NCBI GenBank assembly: GCA_964543795.1 | Contig: CAZIZN010000030.1 | Coordinates: 1-64,000, forward strand | DNA from: JACKIC01 sp964543795 | GTDB taxonomy: Bacteria; Planctomycetota; UBA1135; UBA2386 | Length of the DNA: 64,000 bases | Direction of reading: 5' to 3' | In this document: positions 1-9,717 of the stretch, one piece after another | Position numbering within the stretch: position 1 is the first letter of the stretch | Layout of the letters: every line of letters starts with the position of its first letter | The notes under the pieces: generated by a model | The model's database searches: none | Told to the model about the DNA's origin: nothing | What the model saw: only the letters and a program-made list of their open reading frames with translations | Made by a program: the position numbers and the translations under genes

Positions 1-300
1 GGAAGTGCGCCGCGTGAAACCTCATGGGTTGCTCAGTGTCAGATCCAGACCCGGCTGATCGCGGCGCAGAGGAAGGAGGAAGAGCGGGCTGACCGTCCGC
101 GAGTTCGCGGTCATAGCTGTCTCGTGTGCCCCGCATTCTGGCGTGACCGCGACTACGGGGCCGGATCCATCGATCCATCCTCAATGCGAACGCGGCCTGA
201 CGCATAAAGAGTTGCAGTCATGCAATTGGGAACGTGTGCCCGGGGTGCCGCAGAGCGAGAGCTATTGGGTTTGGGCCTAATGTGATATGGAAAGTACTAG
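1..300. other. Left-edge stretch without a gene
   Basis: I see no credible coding frame or RNA gene here. The stretch lies just past the 3' end of the transposase relic and probably includes the outer end of that element. I could not pair a terminal inverted repeat with the other side with any confidence. Base composition is a little lower in GC than the rest of the window. Confidence 0.4.
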
Positions 301-1073
301 CTAGATGTGGTTGCACAAAGCCGTCATGCTGACGAGTACGCAGGCGACATGAACGAAGGCGCGATACATCAGCGAGTGACGTTCGTGCCGAACGATGAGT
401 CTGCGGAAACCGTTGAGCCACGCGAAGAACCTCTCGACGATCCAGCGCCGCTTGTAGCGCCGCATGCACCGACCATCGTTGGACCGGGTCTTCGCCGTGC
501 GATTCGAGCGATGCGGCGCGAGCAACGAGCAACTGGATGTTGACGCTGGCGAACGCGTCGCGGAGCTCGTCGGAGTCGTATCCCTTGTCCGCGATGATGC
601 GCTCGGGCCAGCACGTTGGGTCATCACCGGCGAGCTTGGCAGCTTGGCTACTTCTTCGACCGTCGGCTGCGCGAGCGACGTTTCGCCTTCGTTCGCAGCG
701 GCGAGCTGAACTCCGACAGGAAGACCCTCGCCGACGACCAGTACAGCAAGCTTCGATCCCTTTCCCCTCTTGGTAGGGCCGACTGCGTCGCCCCCTTTTT
801 CGCGGCCACGAAGGTCGCGTCGAGGAACGTCTCTTCCCACTCGAGGAGCCCCTTCTCGTCGAGGGCTCCGAGAACCGCTCGCCAGATGTCCTTCCAGACG
901 CCGAGCTCTTCCCACTTCCAAATCCGACGCCAGTAGGAGTCTGCGTCACGGGAGGCCTTTGAATCGCCGAGGATTCCAGGAGTCTGAGGCACGGGACGCT
1001 GCTGCAGCCCTGAAGTTGCCGCGGCCAGAGAATCCTCTCCGCAACGCCCCAGACGAAAAGACGAACTCCACAA
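301..1073 (-). pseudogene. IS5-family transposase relic, frameshifted
   Basis: Conserved blocks of a DDE transposase of the IS5 type are spread over three minus-strand frames. The first block (about 960-830) reads as a W-rich segment ending in LDATFVAAKKG, holding the first catalytic Asp. The second (about 790-640) contains GPTKRGKGSK and AAANEGE. The third, in another frame (about 610-520), contains IIADKGYDSDELR, with the second Asp region. The last block (about 480-310) contains YKRRWIVERFFAWLNGFRR, the usual C-terminal helix with the catalytic Glu. At least two or three frame changes are needed to join them, so the gene is dead unless sequencing errors are involved. The family assignment is firm; the exact ends are not. 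Confidence 0.8.
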
Positions 1074-1180
1074 CGGCGCTGAGGATCGGGGCAGCCAACG
1101 AGCGGCGCGTCACCGACAGCCGTGCCGATCAGGGGCGCGTGCTCGATCGCTCGATCGGACACGCAGGCGACAGTCCCGGC

Positions 1181-2305
1181 TCAGTGCCGCTGCAGCGCGA
1201 ACTTCGCCAAGGCACCGACCACGTCGATCTGCTCCGCCTCCGTCAGTCCCTGGAAGATCGGCAGCGCCAACGCCGCCGCGGCCGCCGCTTCGGCCACCGG
1301 GAACTCCGCCGCCGCGTGACCCAGGTACTGGAAACACGGCTGACGATGGAACGGCAGCGGATAGTAGACCGCGCAGCCGATGCCCTGCTGGCGCAGGTGC
1401 GCGATCGCCGCGTCGCGCTGGCCGGGCGGCACCCGCAGCACGAACTGGTGGTACGCATGCCGGTCCTGGTCGACGGGCAGCTCGGCCCATTCGAGCAGAT
1501 TGGCCTCGGCGAACAGCCGCCGATAGCGCGCGGCGTTCTCGCGGCGGCGTTCGGTGATCGATTCGATGCCGCGCAGGCGCACGCGCAGCGCGGCGGCCTG
1601 GATCGCGTCCATGCGGAAGTTGCCGCCGACGACGTGGTGCTCGTAGAGCGTCGTCATGCCGTGGTTGCGCAGGAGCCGGCACTGCTGAGCGAACTCCGCG
1701 TCGTTCGTGGTCAGGAAGCCACCGTCGCCGAGCCCGCCCATGTTCTTGGTCGGGAACGTCGACCAGCCCGCGCACAGCCCGTCGCCGCCGGCCATGCGGC
1801 CCTGGCGTTTCGTGCCGATCGCCTGCGCGGCGTCCTCGATGAGCGGCACCGAGAAGCGCCGGCAGATGCCGAGGACCGCGTCGACGTCGAAGCTGGCGCC
1901 GAAGAGGTGCACCGCCATGACCGCCTTCGGCCGTTTGCACGCGCGCAGCGCGTCTTCGAGCCGCTGCGGATCGATGCAGAGGAAGGTCGGCTCGACGTCG
2001 ACGAAGACCGGCCGGGCGCCGACGCGCGCGACCACGCCCGCCGTCGCGAAGAACGAGTAGGTCGGCAGCACGACCTCGTCGCCCGGGCCGATGCCGAGCG
2101 CCATCAGCGGCGCGAGCAGCGCATCGGTGCCCGACGACATCGAGATCGTGTGGGTGACGCCGAGGTAGCTGCTGAGCTCGCGCTCGAGGTTCTCGACCTC
2201 GGGACCGAGGATGTACTGGCCGCTGCGCACGACGCGCACCACGGCGGCTTCGATCTCGGCCAGCTGGGCCTTGTCGCGAGTCAGGTCGATCAACGGAACG
2301 GGCAT
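1181..2305 (-). CDS. DegT/DnrJ/EryC1/StrS-family aminotransferase
   Basis: A 374-residue PLP enzyme of the sugar aminotransferase family, which transfers an amino group to a nucleotide-linked keto sugar. The protein starts with PLIDL and shows the cofactor-binding SSGTDALLAPLMAL, the EDAAQAIG segment with the Asp that pairs with the pyridine nitrogen, and the Schiff-base lysine in FPTKNMGGLGDGG. The length is normal and the start ATG at 2305 gives the expected N-terminus. It follows the kinase gene by 61 nt on the same strand. Sugar substrate and product cannot be read from the sequence; no other nucleotide-sugar genes are nearby. A role in surface polysaccharide or glycan synthesis is inference. 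Confidence 0.93.
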   Translation of the reverse strand: MPVPLIDLTRDKAQLAEIEAAVVRVVRSGQYILGPEVENLERELSSYLGVTHTISMSSGTDALLAPLMALGIGPGDEVVLPTYSFFATAGVVARVGARPVFVDVEPTFLCIDPQRLEDALRACKRPKAVMAVHLFGASFDVDAVLGICRRFSVPLIEDAAQAIGTKRQGRMAGGDGLCAGWSTFPTKNMGGLGDGGFLTTNDAEFAQQCRLLRNHGMTTLYEHHVVGGNFRMDAIQAAALRVRLRGIESITERRRENAARYRRLFAEANLLEWAELPVDQDRHAYHQFVLRVPPGQRDAAIAHLRQQGIGCAVYYPLPFHRQPCFQYLGHAAAEFPVAEAAAAAALALPIFQGLTEAEQIDVVGALAKFALQRH

Positions 2306-2366
2306 GCCACCAGGATAGGAAGGCGCGCGGCGGATTCCTCGTCCGAGGCGCGATTCGGCCTGCTCC

Positions 2367-4994
2367 TCACTGCCGCCGCAGACGCGTGCGCACGCGCTCG
2401 ATCGGCGGGTCCAGATCCTCGTCCTGCTCGTCGGCGAGATCGGCCAGGCTGGCGCGGGCCGCGCCGATGTCGCCTTCGCGTTCGAGCCGCAGCACGTCGA
2501 TCAGCCACAGCCGTGTGTCGAACCAGCCGTCGCGGCGGGCCTCGGCGAGGGTCGCGCGCGCCTCGGCGACGTCGGCCTCGTCGCCGACGAGCACCTGCAG
2601 CCAGGCGAATGCCGTGGTGAGCCCGCGGTGGAACGGCGCCTCCGCGACCAGGAGCCCGAAGCCCGCCAGCAGCGGCCGCGCGGACATCAGCGCCGTGTCC
2701 CGTTCCTCGTCGGTCAGATGCTCGACCGCGGCCAGCGCCGCGTTGGTGACCTCCGCCAGGCGACCCAGCCGGTCCGGGAGCTGCGGCAGCCCACGCAGGT
2801 TGCGCAGGCGGAGCACCTCCTGCGTCGCGCGGAACATGGTCCGGAACGCCTGCACCACCGACCCCTGGTCGAGTTCGAGGCGCGCCTCGTCGGTGCGCAA
2901 CAGGAAGATCGCGTCGATCGCCGACGTGTTGTCGGGCGCCTTGTCGAGCAGGAAGGACGCGACGCCGTCCGCCTCTTCGTAGGCTCGCTGGGCCAGGTCC
3001 GGTCGGCCGAGCCTGCGGCTGACGCCGCCGAGACTGCGTGCGGACGCGAGGTGCAGCATGGCCGTGTGGATCCGATCGGGTTGCATGCGGCGCGCCTGCC
3101 GCATGTGCTCCACCATGCGCTCGTTCAGTGCGAGCGCGTCGGAGGAGCGTCCCGCGAGTTCGGCGACGTGGGCGGTCTGCGCGAGGAACTGGCGGTGCAG
3201 GTCGTGCGTGTAAGGGTGTTCGGGATGATCCGAGGCGAGCGCCTCGACGACCGGGGCGGCGACTCGCAGCCACTGCTCCGAGCCGGCCAGGTCGCGCGTC
3301 CCGCAGGCGAGCCACGACAAGCGCAGGCAACTGTGGCCGTAGTCGTCGCGGGCGCGTCGATCGTGCGGCTGCTCGGCCACCAGGCGCTCGAAGAGCCGGT
3401 GCGCCTCTTCGTAGCGGGTGCGCGTCTCGGCCGGCGTCTCGCCGGCCGGGGCCATCTCCTTGACGACGTCGCCCACGAGCACCAGGGCCACGGCCAGTTC
3501 GCGGCGGTTGGCGGGGCCTGGGTCCTGTTCGGCCAGCATGGTGCGAACGTCGACCAGTCTGCGGCGCAGCCGGTCGGCCACGTCGAGCCTGCCGTGTTGA
3601 CGGGCCAGGTCGCTCTCGAGGTGCACGAACTCGGCCTCCATGCGACGTACGACCGGGTCGTTCGGGGCGCGTTGCACGAGCCGCGAGAGGGCTGCACCGA
3701 GGTCGGCGGGCAAGGTGGTCGGCCGATCGCCGTGGTCGACCATGCGGCGCAGTTCGACGAGCGTGCCGCCGAGCATCGCGTGCATGTCGGAGTTGGCGGC
3801 GCGCGCCTCCGCGTAGCTGCGGATCGTGATCGTCGCGCTCGTGGCGAGGCCGATCCCGACGACGGCGACCGCTGCGGTCAGGAGGCGCCGGCGCCGCACG
3901 AAGGTGCGCAGCACGTAGAGCGGGGTGCGCGGCTGGGCTTCGACGGTGAGGCCGTCGCGCCAGCGCGCGAGGTCGCGGGCGAACAGGTCGGCGGATGCGT
4001 AGCGCCGGTCGGGGTCGCGGGCGAGGGCCTTGGCGAGGATCGCGGAGAGATCGGCGTCGATCGTGCGGTCCAGGAGCCGCGCCTGCGGCGGGTCCTGGTT
4101 GCGCATCACGCGGAGCGCGGTCGCGATCGGCATGCCGCGGACCGGCACGGCCCGTTCCCCGGTCAGCAGCTCGAAGGCGATGGCGCCGAGACTGTAGATG
4201 TCGCCGCGCAGGTCCACGTCGCCCTCGAGCTGCTCGGGGGCCATGTAGCCGAGCGTGCCGACCACGGTCGCGGCGGTGTCGTGCACGGATTGCACGGGCG
4301 TGGCGACGCCGAAGTCGAGGATGCGCGGGCGCACGGGGGTCGCTTCGGTGTCGAGGCGGATGTTCTCGGGTTTGAGATCGCGGTGGATCACGCCGCGCCG
4401 GTGTGCGTGGGCCGTGGCTTCGCAGAGTTCGATCAGCAGGGTCACGATCGCTCGTCGATCCAGCCCGAGCTGCCGCACGCCGGTCAGCAGCGGCAGCCCT
4501 TCGACGAGTTCCATCGCCAGGTAGGGTTCGCGCCGGTCGCCGAACTCGACGTGTCCGGCGTCCAGGATCTGCACGATGCTCGGGTGGCGCAGGCGAGCGA
4601 GCAGCACGATCTCGCTCTGGAAACGTCGCAGCACCGCCTCGCTGATGCTGCCCGGACGCAGCAGTTTGAGCGCCACGGTGCGCCCCGTGTCGATGTGCAG
4701 GGCGCGGTAGACGACGCCCATGCCGCCGCTGCCGAGCCGATCCTGGAGCACGTAGCGACCGAACACCGTGGCGCAGCGCGTCGCCCCGGTGGGGTCCACG
4801 CCGTCGGCCTCCGGGACCGGTTCGCCCGACTGCAACAGGTCCAGGACGGTGTTGGACAGCGCCGTGTCGCCGCCGCAGGCGGAGATCACGGCCATCTCCC
4901 GCAGGTGTGCGGGCAGGTTGCGCACCCTCGCGGCGATCTCGAACGCGTGGCTCAGTTCACGCGTCGGTTCGTTGGCGCCGGCGGCGGGGGACAT
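2367..4994 (-). CDS. Membrane-anchored Ser/Thr protein kinase with helical C-terminal half
   Basis: An 875-residue Hanks-type kinase. The kinase domain covers about residues 78-345, with the glycine loop LGSGGMGVV (87-95), the ATP-binding lysine K110, the catalytic HRDLKPEN (204-211), DFG (227-229) and APE (252-254), so it looks active. A basic stretch and one hydrophobic helix (about 381-401) follow, anchoring the protein. Residues 400-875 are alanine-rich helical repeats resembling TPR units and probably form the outer sensor or a binding platform. A short N-terminal region of about 75 residues precedes the kinase. This organisation is common in planctomycetes. The gene sits 56 nt downstream of the GlmS-like gene. 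The substrate is unknown. Confidence 0.92.
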   Translation of the reverse strand: MSPAAGANEPTRELSHAFEIAARVRNLPAHLREMAVISACGGDTALSNTVLDLLQSGEPVPEADGVDPTGATRCATVFGRYVLQDRLGSGGMGVVYRALHIDTGRTVALKLLRPGSISEAVLRRFQSEIVLLARLRHPSIVQILDAGHVEFGDRREPYLAMELVEGLPLLTGVRQLGLDRRAIVTLLIELCEATAHAHRRGVIHRDLKPENIRLDTEATPVRPRILDFGVATPVQSVHDTAATVVGTLGYMAPEQLEGDVDLRGDIYSLGAIAFELLTGERAVPVRGMPIATALRVMRNQDPPQARLLDRTIDADLSAILAKALARDPDRRYASADLFARDLARWRDGLTVEAQPRTPLYVLRTFVRRRRLLTAAVAVVGIGLATSATITIRSYAEARAANSDMHAMLGGTLVELRRMVDHGDRPTTLPADLGAALSRLVQRAPNDPVVRRMEAEFVHLESDLARQHGRLDVADRLRRRLVDVRTMLAEQDPGPANRRELAVALVLVGDVVKEMAPAGETPAETRTRYEEAHRLFERLVAEQPHDRRARDDYGHSCLRLSWLACGTRDLAGSEQWLRVAAPVVEALASDHPEHPYTHDLHRQFLAQTAHVAELAGRSSDALALNERMVEHMRQARRMQPDRIHTAMLHLASARSLGGVSRRLGRPDLAQRAYEEADGVASFLLDKAPDNTSAIDAIFLLRTDEARLELDQGSVVQAFRTMFRATQEVLRLRNLRGLPQLPDRLGRLAEVTNAALAAVEHLTDEERDTALMSARPLLAGFGLLVAEAPFHRGLTTAFAWLQVLVGDEADVAEARATLAEARRDGWFDTRLWLIDVLRLEREGDIGAARASLADLADEQDEDLDPPIERVRTRLRRQ

Positions 4995-5050
4995 ACGCGC
5001 TCATGATATCCGGTGTGTCGATCCATCCGGCAGCGCCGGCCGGCCGGCGA

Positions 5051-8000
5051 TCACCTGGGAGTCCGGGTGCGGCGCCACCGGTCGGCGAGGGTCGCGATCG
5101 GCGTGCAGAGCAGGTCGGTGACCGGCTGCGACGCGAGCAGATCCTCGTCGAACGCCGGCTCCGTCTCGGTCACGGCATCGACGAGGGCGGCGAGCCGGTT
5201 GCGGTAGGTCGCGAGCACGCCGCGCAGGGTGCTCGCGGGCAGGCGGTCGTGGAAGCGAACGTGCAGCAGGGTGATGCCGACCGTGCGGTTCTGTTCGATC
5301 TCGGGCACGAGGATCACGGTGCGGTCGTCGCTGCGCCCCTTGGCGACGAGGCATTGCCGCTCGGCGGCGACGAGGTGTTTGGTGCCGCGCAGCACGGGGT
5401 TGTCCTGCGTGCGGGAGGCGAGGCCGGCGGCGATGCCGCGCTGCTCGACGACGCGGATCGTCGCGGCCTTGCCCTCCAGGTCGCCTTCGATCCGGTAGCG
5501 GGTGCTGCCGAGCACCGCCGCGACGGCCGGGTCGAGCCCGGCCAGCGCGCGCAGGTCGCGGTAGCCGAGCCGCTCGCGGGTCGCGCCGGCCGCGACCGTC
5601 TCGCGGACCAGCGGCACGGTCAGCACGGCTTCGTCCGAGCGGGAGATGCCGACGGTGACCGTCTTGGCCTGGTGCTTGATCGCGTCGACCGGGCGCGTCA
5701 TCTGGTCGATTGCGACCGTGAGCTCCTCGGTGAGCGTGTCGACCACGAGCCCGGGCGTGCCTGGCTCGCCGAACTCGACCGCGAACGAATCGAGCGGCTG
5801 GAGCCCGAGCGCGTAGTTGCAGAGCGAGGTCAGGCGGGAGGCCGTGCGCGCTTCGAGCGTGCCGTCGTAGTCGCCGCGCAGCAGGCCGGTGCGGAACGCG
5901 GCATGGTGGGCCTGCAGCAGCGGCCGCAGCGTCTCGAGCGCGTCGCCCTGGGGTGCGGCCAGCGCGAAGGCGCTCTCGATGGCGCCGCGCATGCGCCGCA
6001 GCGGCAGCGCCAGTTCGTCGATCGCGAGCGCCGCCCGGTAGCCGAACAGGTGCCCGGCCATGGTCGACAGCACGAAGGCGAGCGAGCCGTGCACCGGCGG
6101 CACTTCGATCACGGCGCAGGCGCGCTGGAAGCGCGCTTCGCCGGCGGTGGCGATCACGATCGGAGTCGCCTTGTGGGCGCGGTAGATGGCGACCTCCTTG
6201 GCCACGTCGTCGGCGATCGAGCCGGACAGGCCGGCGGCGCAGACGAGGATCAGCGGTTCGGAGGACAGGTCGATGTGCTTCTTGTCCTCGGTCGCGTCGG
6301 CGGCGATCGACTTGTAGCAGAGCTCGCTGAGCTTGATGCGCACCTCGGCGGCGGCGATGCGGTTGCGGCCGTTGCCGACGAGCGCCCAGTAGCGCCGCGG
6401 CGGCACCAGGCGCCGCGCGATCGCGGCGATCGCTGGGTCGTTCTCGAGCACGCGTTGCATCGCCGCAGGCAGGGCGGTGAGGGCCGCGAGCAGTTCGTGT
6501 TCGCGAGCGTCGTCGGCGCCGCCGGCGGCGCGGGCCAGCGCCAGCGCCAGCAGCTGGCCGGCGGCGCACTGCGCGTAGAACGCCTTCGTGCTGGCGACGC
6601 TCATCTCGACGTCGCGCCCGTCGCTCGTGAACAGAACGCCGTCGGCCTTGTCGCAGAGGTCGCTGCCGCGGCGGTTGACGATCGCCAGCACGACCGCACC
6701 GCGACCGCGCACGAGGTCCACGGTGCGGTTCGTGTCGGTGGTCGTGCCCGACTGCGAGATCGCCACGATCAGCGTGTCGCGCATGTCGTCGCGCAGGCCG
6801 AAGCCCGACAGCTCGGTGGCCGGCAGCGCGGCGATTTCGACGGCGCAGCCTGCGAACGCCTCGGCGAAGGCGGCCGCGACCGCCTGGCCGGCGACGGCGG
6901 CGGTGCCCTGGCCGATCACGAGGATGCGCCGGATGCCGCCCGACCGCAGCGCCGCAGCGACCGCCGCCGGCACGCTCTCCGGGGGCAGCGCGACGCGCAG
7001 GCTCCCGTCCACGCGCACGATGCGCCCGCGCAGGGTCTTCTGCAGCGAACGCGGCGCCTGCGAGATCTCCTTGAGCAGGAAGTGCGGGAAGTCGCCGCGA
7101 TCGATGTCGCGCGTCGTCACGCTCGCCGTACCGAGCTGGCGCGCGGTCACGGGCAGGGCGGTGCCGTCGTAGGCCATGCGCACGATCGCGTCGACCTCGC
7201 CGGCGCGGGCGCGATCGAGCACGACGACCTGGCCGCGCGACGCCGCGGGATTGTCGGGGTTGCCCGGCGTCTCGCCGTCCATGCGCAGGTAGGTCGTACA
7301 CTCCTCGATGACGCCGTAGGGCTCGCTCGCGACCACGTAGAGGTCGTCTGCGAGGCCGACGTAGAGCGCCTGCCCCGAACCTCGCAGGGCCAGCGCCAGC
7401 CGGCCCGGTGCCACGGCGGTCGCCGCGGCGATGGCGACGGAGCCCTCGAAGCCCGCCACCGTGCGCAGGAAGGCGGCAGCGAAGTCCTGGCCGGTCGACA
7501 TGCCGCGCGACACCAGCGTCGGGATCACCTTCGCGTCCGTGGTGATCGCATCGTGGAGCTGCAGGCCGTGCCGCGCGACCAGGTCGTGGTGGTTGTCGAC
7601 GTCGCCGTTGAGCACGCCGAGCACGAGCGGACCGCGGCGCGGCGCGGCCTCCTGTTCGTCGAGCGGGTGGGCGTTCGGCTCGCTGATGATCCCGACGCTG
7701 GCCCAGCGCGTGTGGCCGAACACCAGTGCTTCGGCGCCGGGCAGGCGCAGCACCGCCTGCAACAGGGCGTCGCCGCGCACGCTGGCGCGCATCGCGCGGA
7801 CGTTGTCGCCGAGTTCGCCGATCTCGGCGGCGTGCTTGTAGACGAACACGATCGAGCCCTCGCTCGTGCGCACTGCGCCGTCGCGCAGCAGCGGGTCGGC
7901 GCCGCGGGCCGCGAGCTGCGCTGCGAGCCCGGCCGTCGCCGCATCGACGCCGGTCACGACGATCGAGATGCCGGCGGAGTCGCGGCCGCGCACCTCGAGG

Positions 8001-8491
8001 CGGTCGAGCGCGCCGAAGGCGGCCTCGATGCTGGAGAGCGCCGCCGCCGCGCCGCGGTGCGGCACGGGCGAGCCCGCCGCGAGTTCGCGAACGCCAGCCG
8101 CGTGCGGCAGGCGGTCGCGCAGGACGCTCCACAGCGCATCCTGCAGGCGCAGCAGCGCGGCGTTGCGCGCTTCGACGGCGCTGCCCTGCACGGCGTCCTC
8201 GGCGCCGACGTCGAGCGACCGTTCGAAGGCCTGCACGTCGGCATACAGCGCCTGCAGCCCCGCCTCGAGCTCGCCCTGCAGCGCCGGATCCTGCAACAGG
8301 CTCCAGAGCCCGGCCTCACCGCGCAGCGCCGCGGCCAGCTCCGCGAGCGCGTCCGCGGCGGCCCCGAGGCCCTGTGGGCCGCGGTCGGCGGCGAACCGCT
8401 GCGCCGCGACGGCGAGACGTTCCAGGAGGGCGGAGCGCGAGGGCTCCGGCCGCGCGCTGCGGCGGCGCAGCACGGCGATGATGCCACACAT
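5051..8491 (-). CDS. Enlarged GlmS-like glutamine amidotransferase with SIS domains
   Basis: A 1146-residue protein, nearly twice the usual length of glucosamine-6-phosphate synthase. It starts MCGII, so the N-terminal nucleophile Cys2 of class II glutamine amidotransferases is present. The next motif, RGRDSAG, comes only at about residue 168, so about 140 residues are inserted where GlmS has about 25. GHTRWA (249-254) and NGDVDN (285-290) complete the glutaminase half. A first SIS domain carries SQSGTTTDTNRT and VASTKAFYAQ, and a second SIS-like domain follows. After it comes an extension of about 310 residues that standard GlmS lacks, and the usual C-terminal SVTVE ending is absent. It may make glucosamine-6-phosphate or act on a related sugar phosphate; the extra parts are unexplained. 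Confidence 0.85.
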   Translation of the reverse strand: MCGIIAVLRRRSARPEPSRSALLERLAVAAQRFAADRGPQGLGAAADALAELAAALRGEAGLWSLLQDPALQGELEAGLQALYADVQAFERSLDVGAEDAVQGSAVEARNAALLRLQDALWSVLRDRLPHAAGVRELAAGSPVPHRGAAAALSSIEAAFGALDRLEVRGRDSAGISIVVTGVDAATAGLAAQLAARGADPLLRDGAVRTSEGSIVFVYKHAAEIGELGDNVRAMRASVRGDALLQAVLRLPGAEALVFGHTRWASVGIISEPNAHPLDEQEAAPRRGPLVLGVLNGDVDNHHDLVARHGLQLHDAITTDAKVIPTLVSRGMSTGQDFAAAFLRTVAGFEGSVAIAAATAVAPGRLALALRGSGQALYVGLADDLYVVASEPYGVIEECTTYLRMDGETPGNPDNPAASRGQVVVLDRARAGEVDAIVRMAYDGTALPVTARQLGTASVTTRDIDRGDFPHFLLKEISQAPRSLQKTLRGRIVRVDGSLRVALPPESVPAAVAAALRSGGIRRILVIGQGTAAVAGQAVAAAFAEAFAGCAVEIAALPATELSGFGLRDDMRDTLIVAISQSGTTTDTNRTVDLVRGRGAVVLAIVNRRGSDLCDKADGVLFTSDGRDVEMSVASTKAFYAQCAAGQLLALALARAAGGADDAREHELLAALTALPAAMQRVLENDPAIAAIARRLVPPRRYWALVGNGRNRIAAAEVRIKLSELCYKSIAADATEDKKHIDLSSEPLILVCAAGLSGSIADDVAKEVAIYRAHKATPIVIATAGEARFQRACAVIEVPPVHGSLAFVLSTMAGHLFGYRAALAIDELALPLRRMRGAIESAFALAAPQGDALETLRPLLQAHHAAFRTGLLRGDYDGTLEARTASRLTSLCNYALGLQPLDSFAVEFGEPGTPGLVVDTLTEELTVAIDQMTRPVDAIKHQAKTVTVGISRSDEAVLTVPLVRETVAAGATRERLGYRDLRALAGLDPAVAAVLGSTRYRIEGDLEGKAATIRVVEQRGIAAGLASRTQDNPVLRGTKHLVAAERQCLVAKGRSDDRTVILVPEIEQNRTVGITLLHVRFHDRLPASTLRGVLATYRNRLAALVDAVTETEPAFDEDLLASQPVTDLLCTPIATLADRWRRTRTPR

Positions 8492-8509
8492 TGGGTCCTG
8501 GTCTCCTGG

Positions 8510-9673
8510 TCAGCGCGGGGCGAACTGGCCGATGCCACGGCGGAGGCGTTCGGCGAGCGCGGGTGCGCCGGCTTCTTCGATCGCCGCCGCCAATTGCTTG
8601 AGCCAGTCTGCCGCGGCCGGCGGCAGCGATTCCGGCGCGATCTTCGACTGCACCTTGGGCTCGGTCCACAGGAGGTTGAGGCTGTCGCAGATCACCACAC
8701 CGTGTGCGGCTTCGAGCTGCAGGACTGCCCGATCCTTGCACAGTTGCTGCCAGCGCGCGGACGGGATCTCCACCCGCTGGGCGGCGTCGATGCCGAAGTG
8801 CAGCGCGCCGGCGGCGGTCCACTGCACGTGCAGGTCGCCGTTCTTGCACGACAGCAGTTCGAAGCCGCCGACGAACGCGGTCGGCCCGTCGGCGCGGATC
8901 GCCGGGACGCGCAGCTCCTGGCCCGACTTCTTGCGTGCGGCTTCCGTCAGCAGCTTCAGCGCCGATTCCTTGTCGGCGAAGGATTCGCCGGGCGGCAGCG
9001 GGTGATCCGGTCCGAGCCAGTCGCGCAGCCCCTTGTGCGCGTCCTTGCCGAGCAGCGTGCCCCACGGGATGCCGAGGAAGGTGCGTTCCTCGCCGATCGC
9101 GTCGAGCAGCGGCTGCAGCGGCACGGTGCGGCCGCGCGCGAGCAGCAGCCACGAGAGCCGAGGCACCACGCGGGGATCCTCGTCGGGGATCCCGAGCACG
9201 GCGTCGTCGCCGAGCAGGGCGAGACCGAAGCGCGCGTGCGTGCGGGTCAGCCAGGCCGGATCGGCGGCGTGATCGCGGAACAGCGCTTCGAGCGCCGCGC
9301 GCCGGTCCGGCAGTTCGGGGGCGCGGCTCGCGAGCCCGCGCATCGCCTGGCCGCGCCAGAAGAAGTCGCGGTCGCTCGCCCAGTCGCGCAGCAGGTCGAC
9401 GACCGCCGCGTCGGTCGTCGTCGCGTCGGCGATCGCCTCGACGAGATTCGAGGCGACCGCGTCCTTGCCGTTCTTGGCCGCGAAGCGGCGGATCGCAGGC
9501 ACCGCGGCTGCACCGGCGGCGGCGACCTTGCGGCCGGCGGCGAGCCGCAGGCCGTAGCGGGAGGCCGTGCAGGCCCGTTCGACGTCCTGGTCGAAGGGGT
9601 CCTGGAACGAGGGCCAGAGGGCCAGGAGCGGTGCCGCCACCGCCAGCCAGAGCAGGATCTTGATGTGTTTCAC
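8510..9673 (-). CDS. Secreted or anchored HEAT-like repeat protein, function unknown
   Basis: A 387-residue protein with an N-terminal hydrophobic segment (about residues 4-20) that looks like a signal peptide or anchor. Residues 45-170 form helical pairs of the HEAT/PBS type (for example GAAAVPAIRRFAAKNGKDAV). The C-terminal half has no family I recognise. The gene ends 18 nt before the GlmS-like gene on the same strand, so the two are probably co-transcribed. No catalytic motif is visible. A role as an envelope scaffold is only a guess. Confidence 0.75.
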   Translation of the reverse strand: MKHIKILLWLAVAAPLLALWPSFQDPFDQDVERACTASRYGLRLAAGRKVAAAGAAAVPAIRRFAAKNGKDAVASNLVEAIADATTTDAAVVDLLRDWASDRDFFWRGQAMRGLASRAPELPDRRAALEALFRDHAADPAWLTRTHARFGLALLGDDAVLGIPDEDPRVVPRLSWLLLARGRTVPLQPLLDAIGEERTFLGIPWGTLLGKDAHKGLRDWLGPDHPLPPGESFADKESALKLLTEAARKKSGQELRVPAIRADGPTAFVGGFELLSCKNGDLHVQWTAAGALHFGIDAAQRVEIPSARWQQLCKDRAVLQLEAAHGVVICDSLNLLWTEPKVQSKIAPESLPPAAADWLKQLAAAIEEAGAPALAERLRRGIGQFAPR

Positions 9674-9717
9674 GCGTCGGCCAGGGAGCTCACGTCACGG
9701 CGGTCGGTTCGCTGCGG

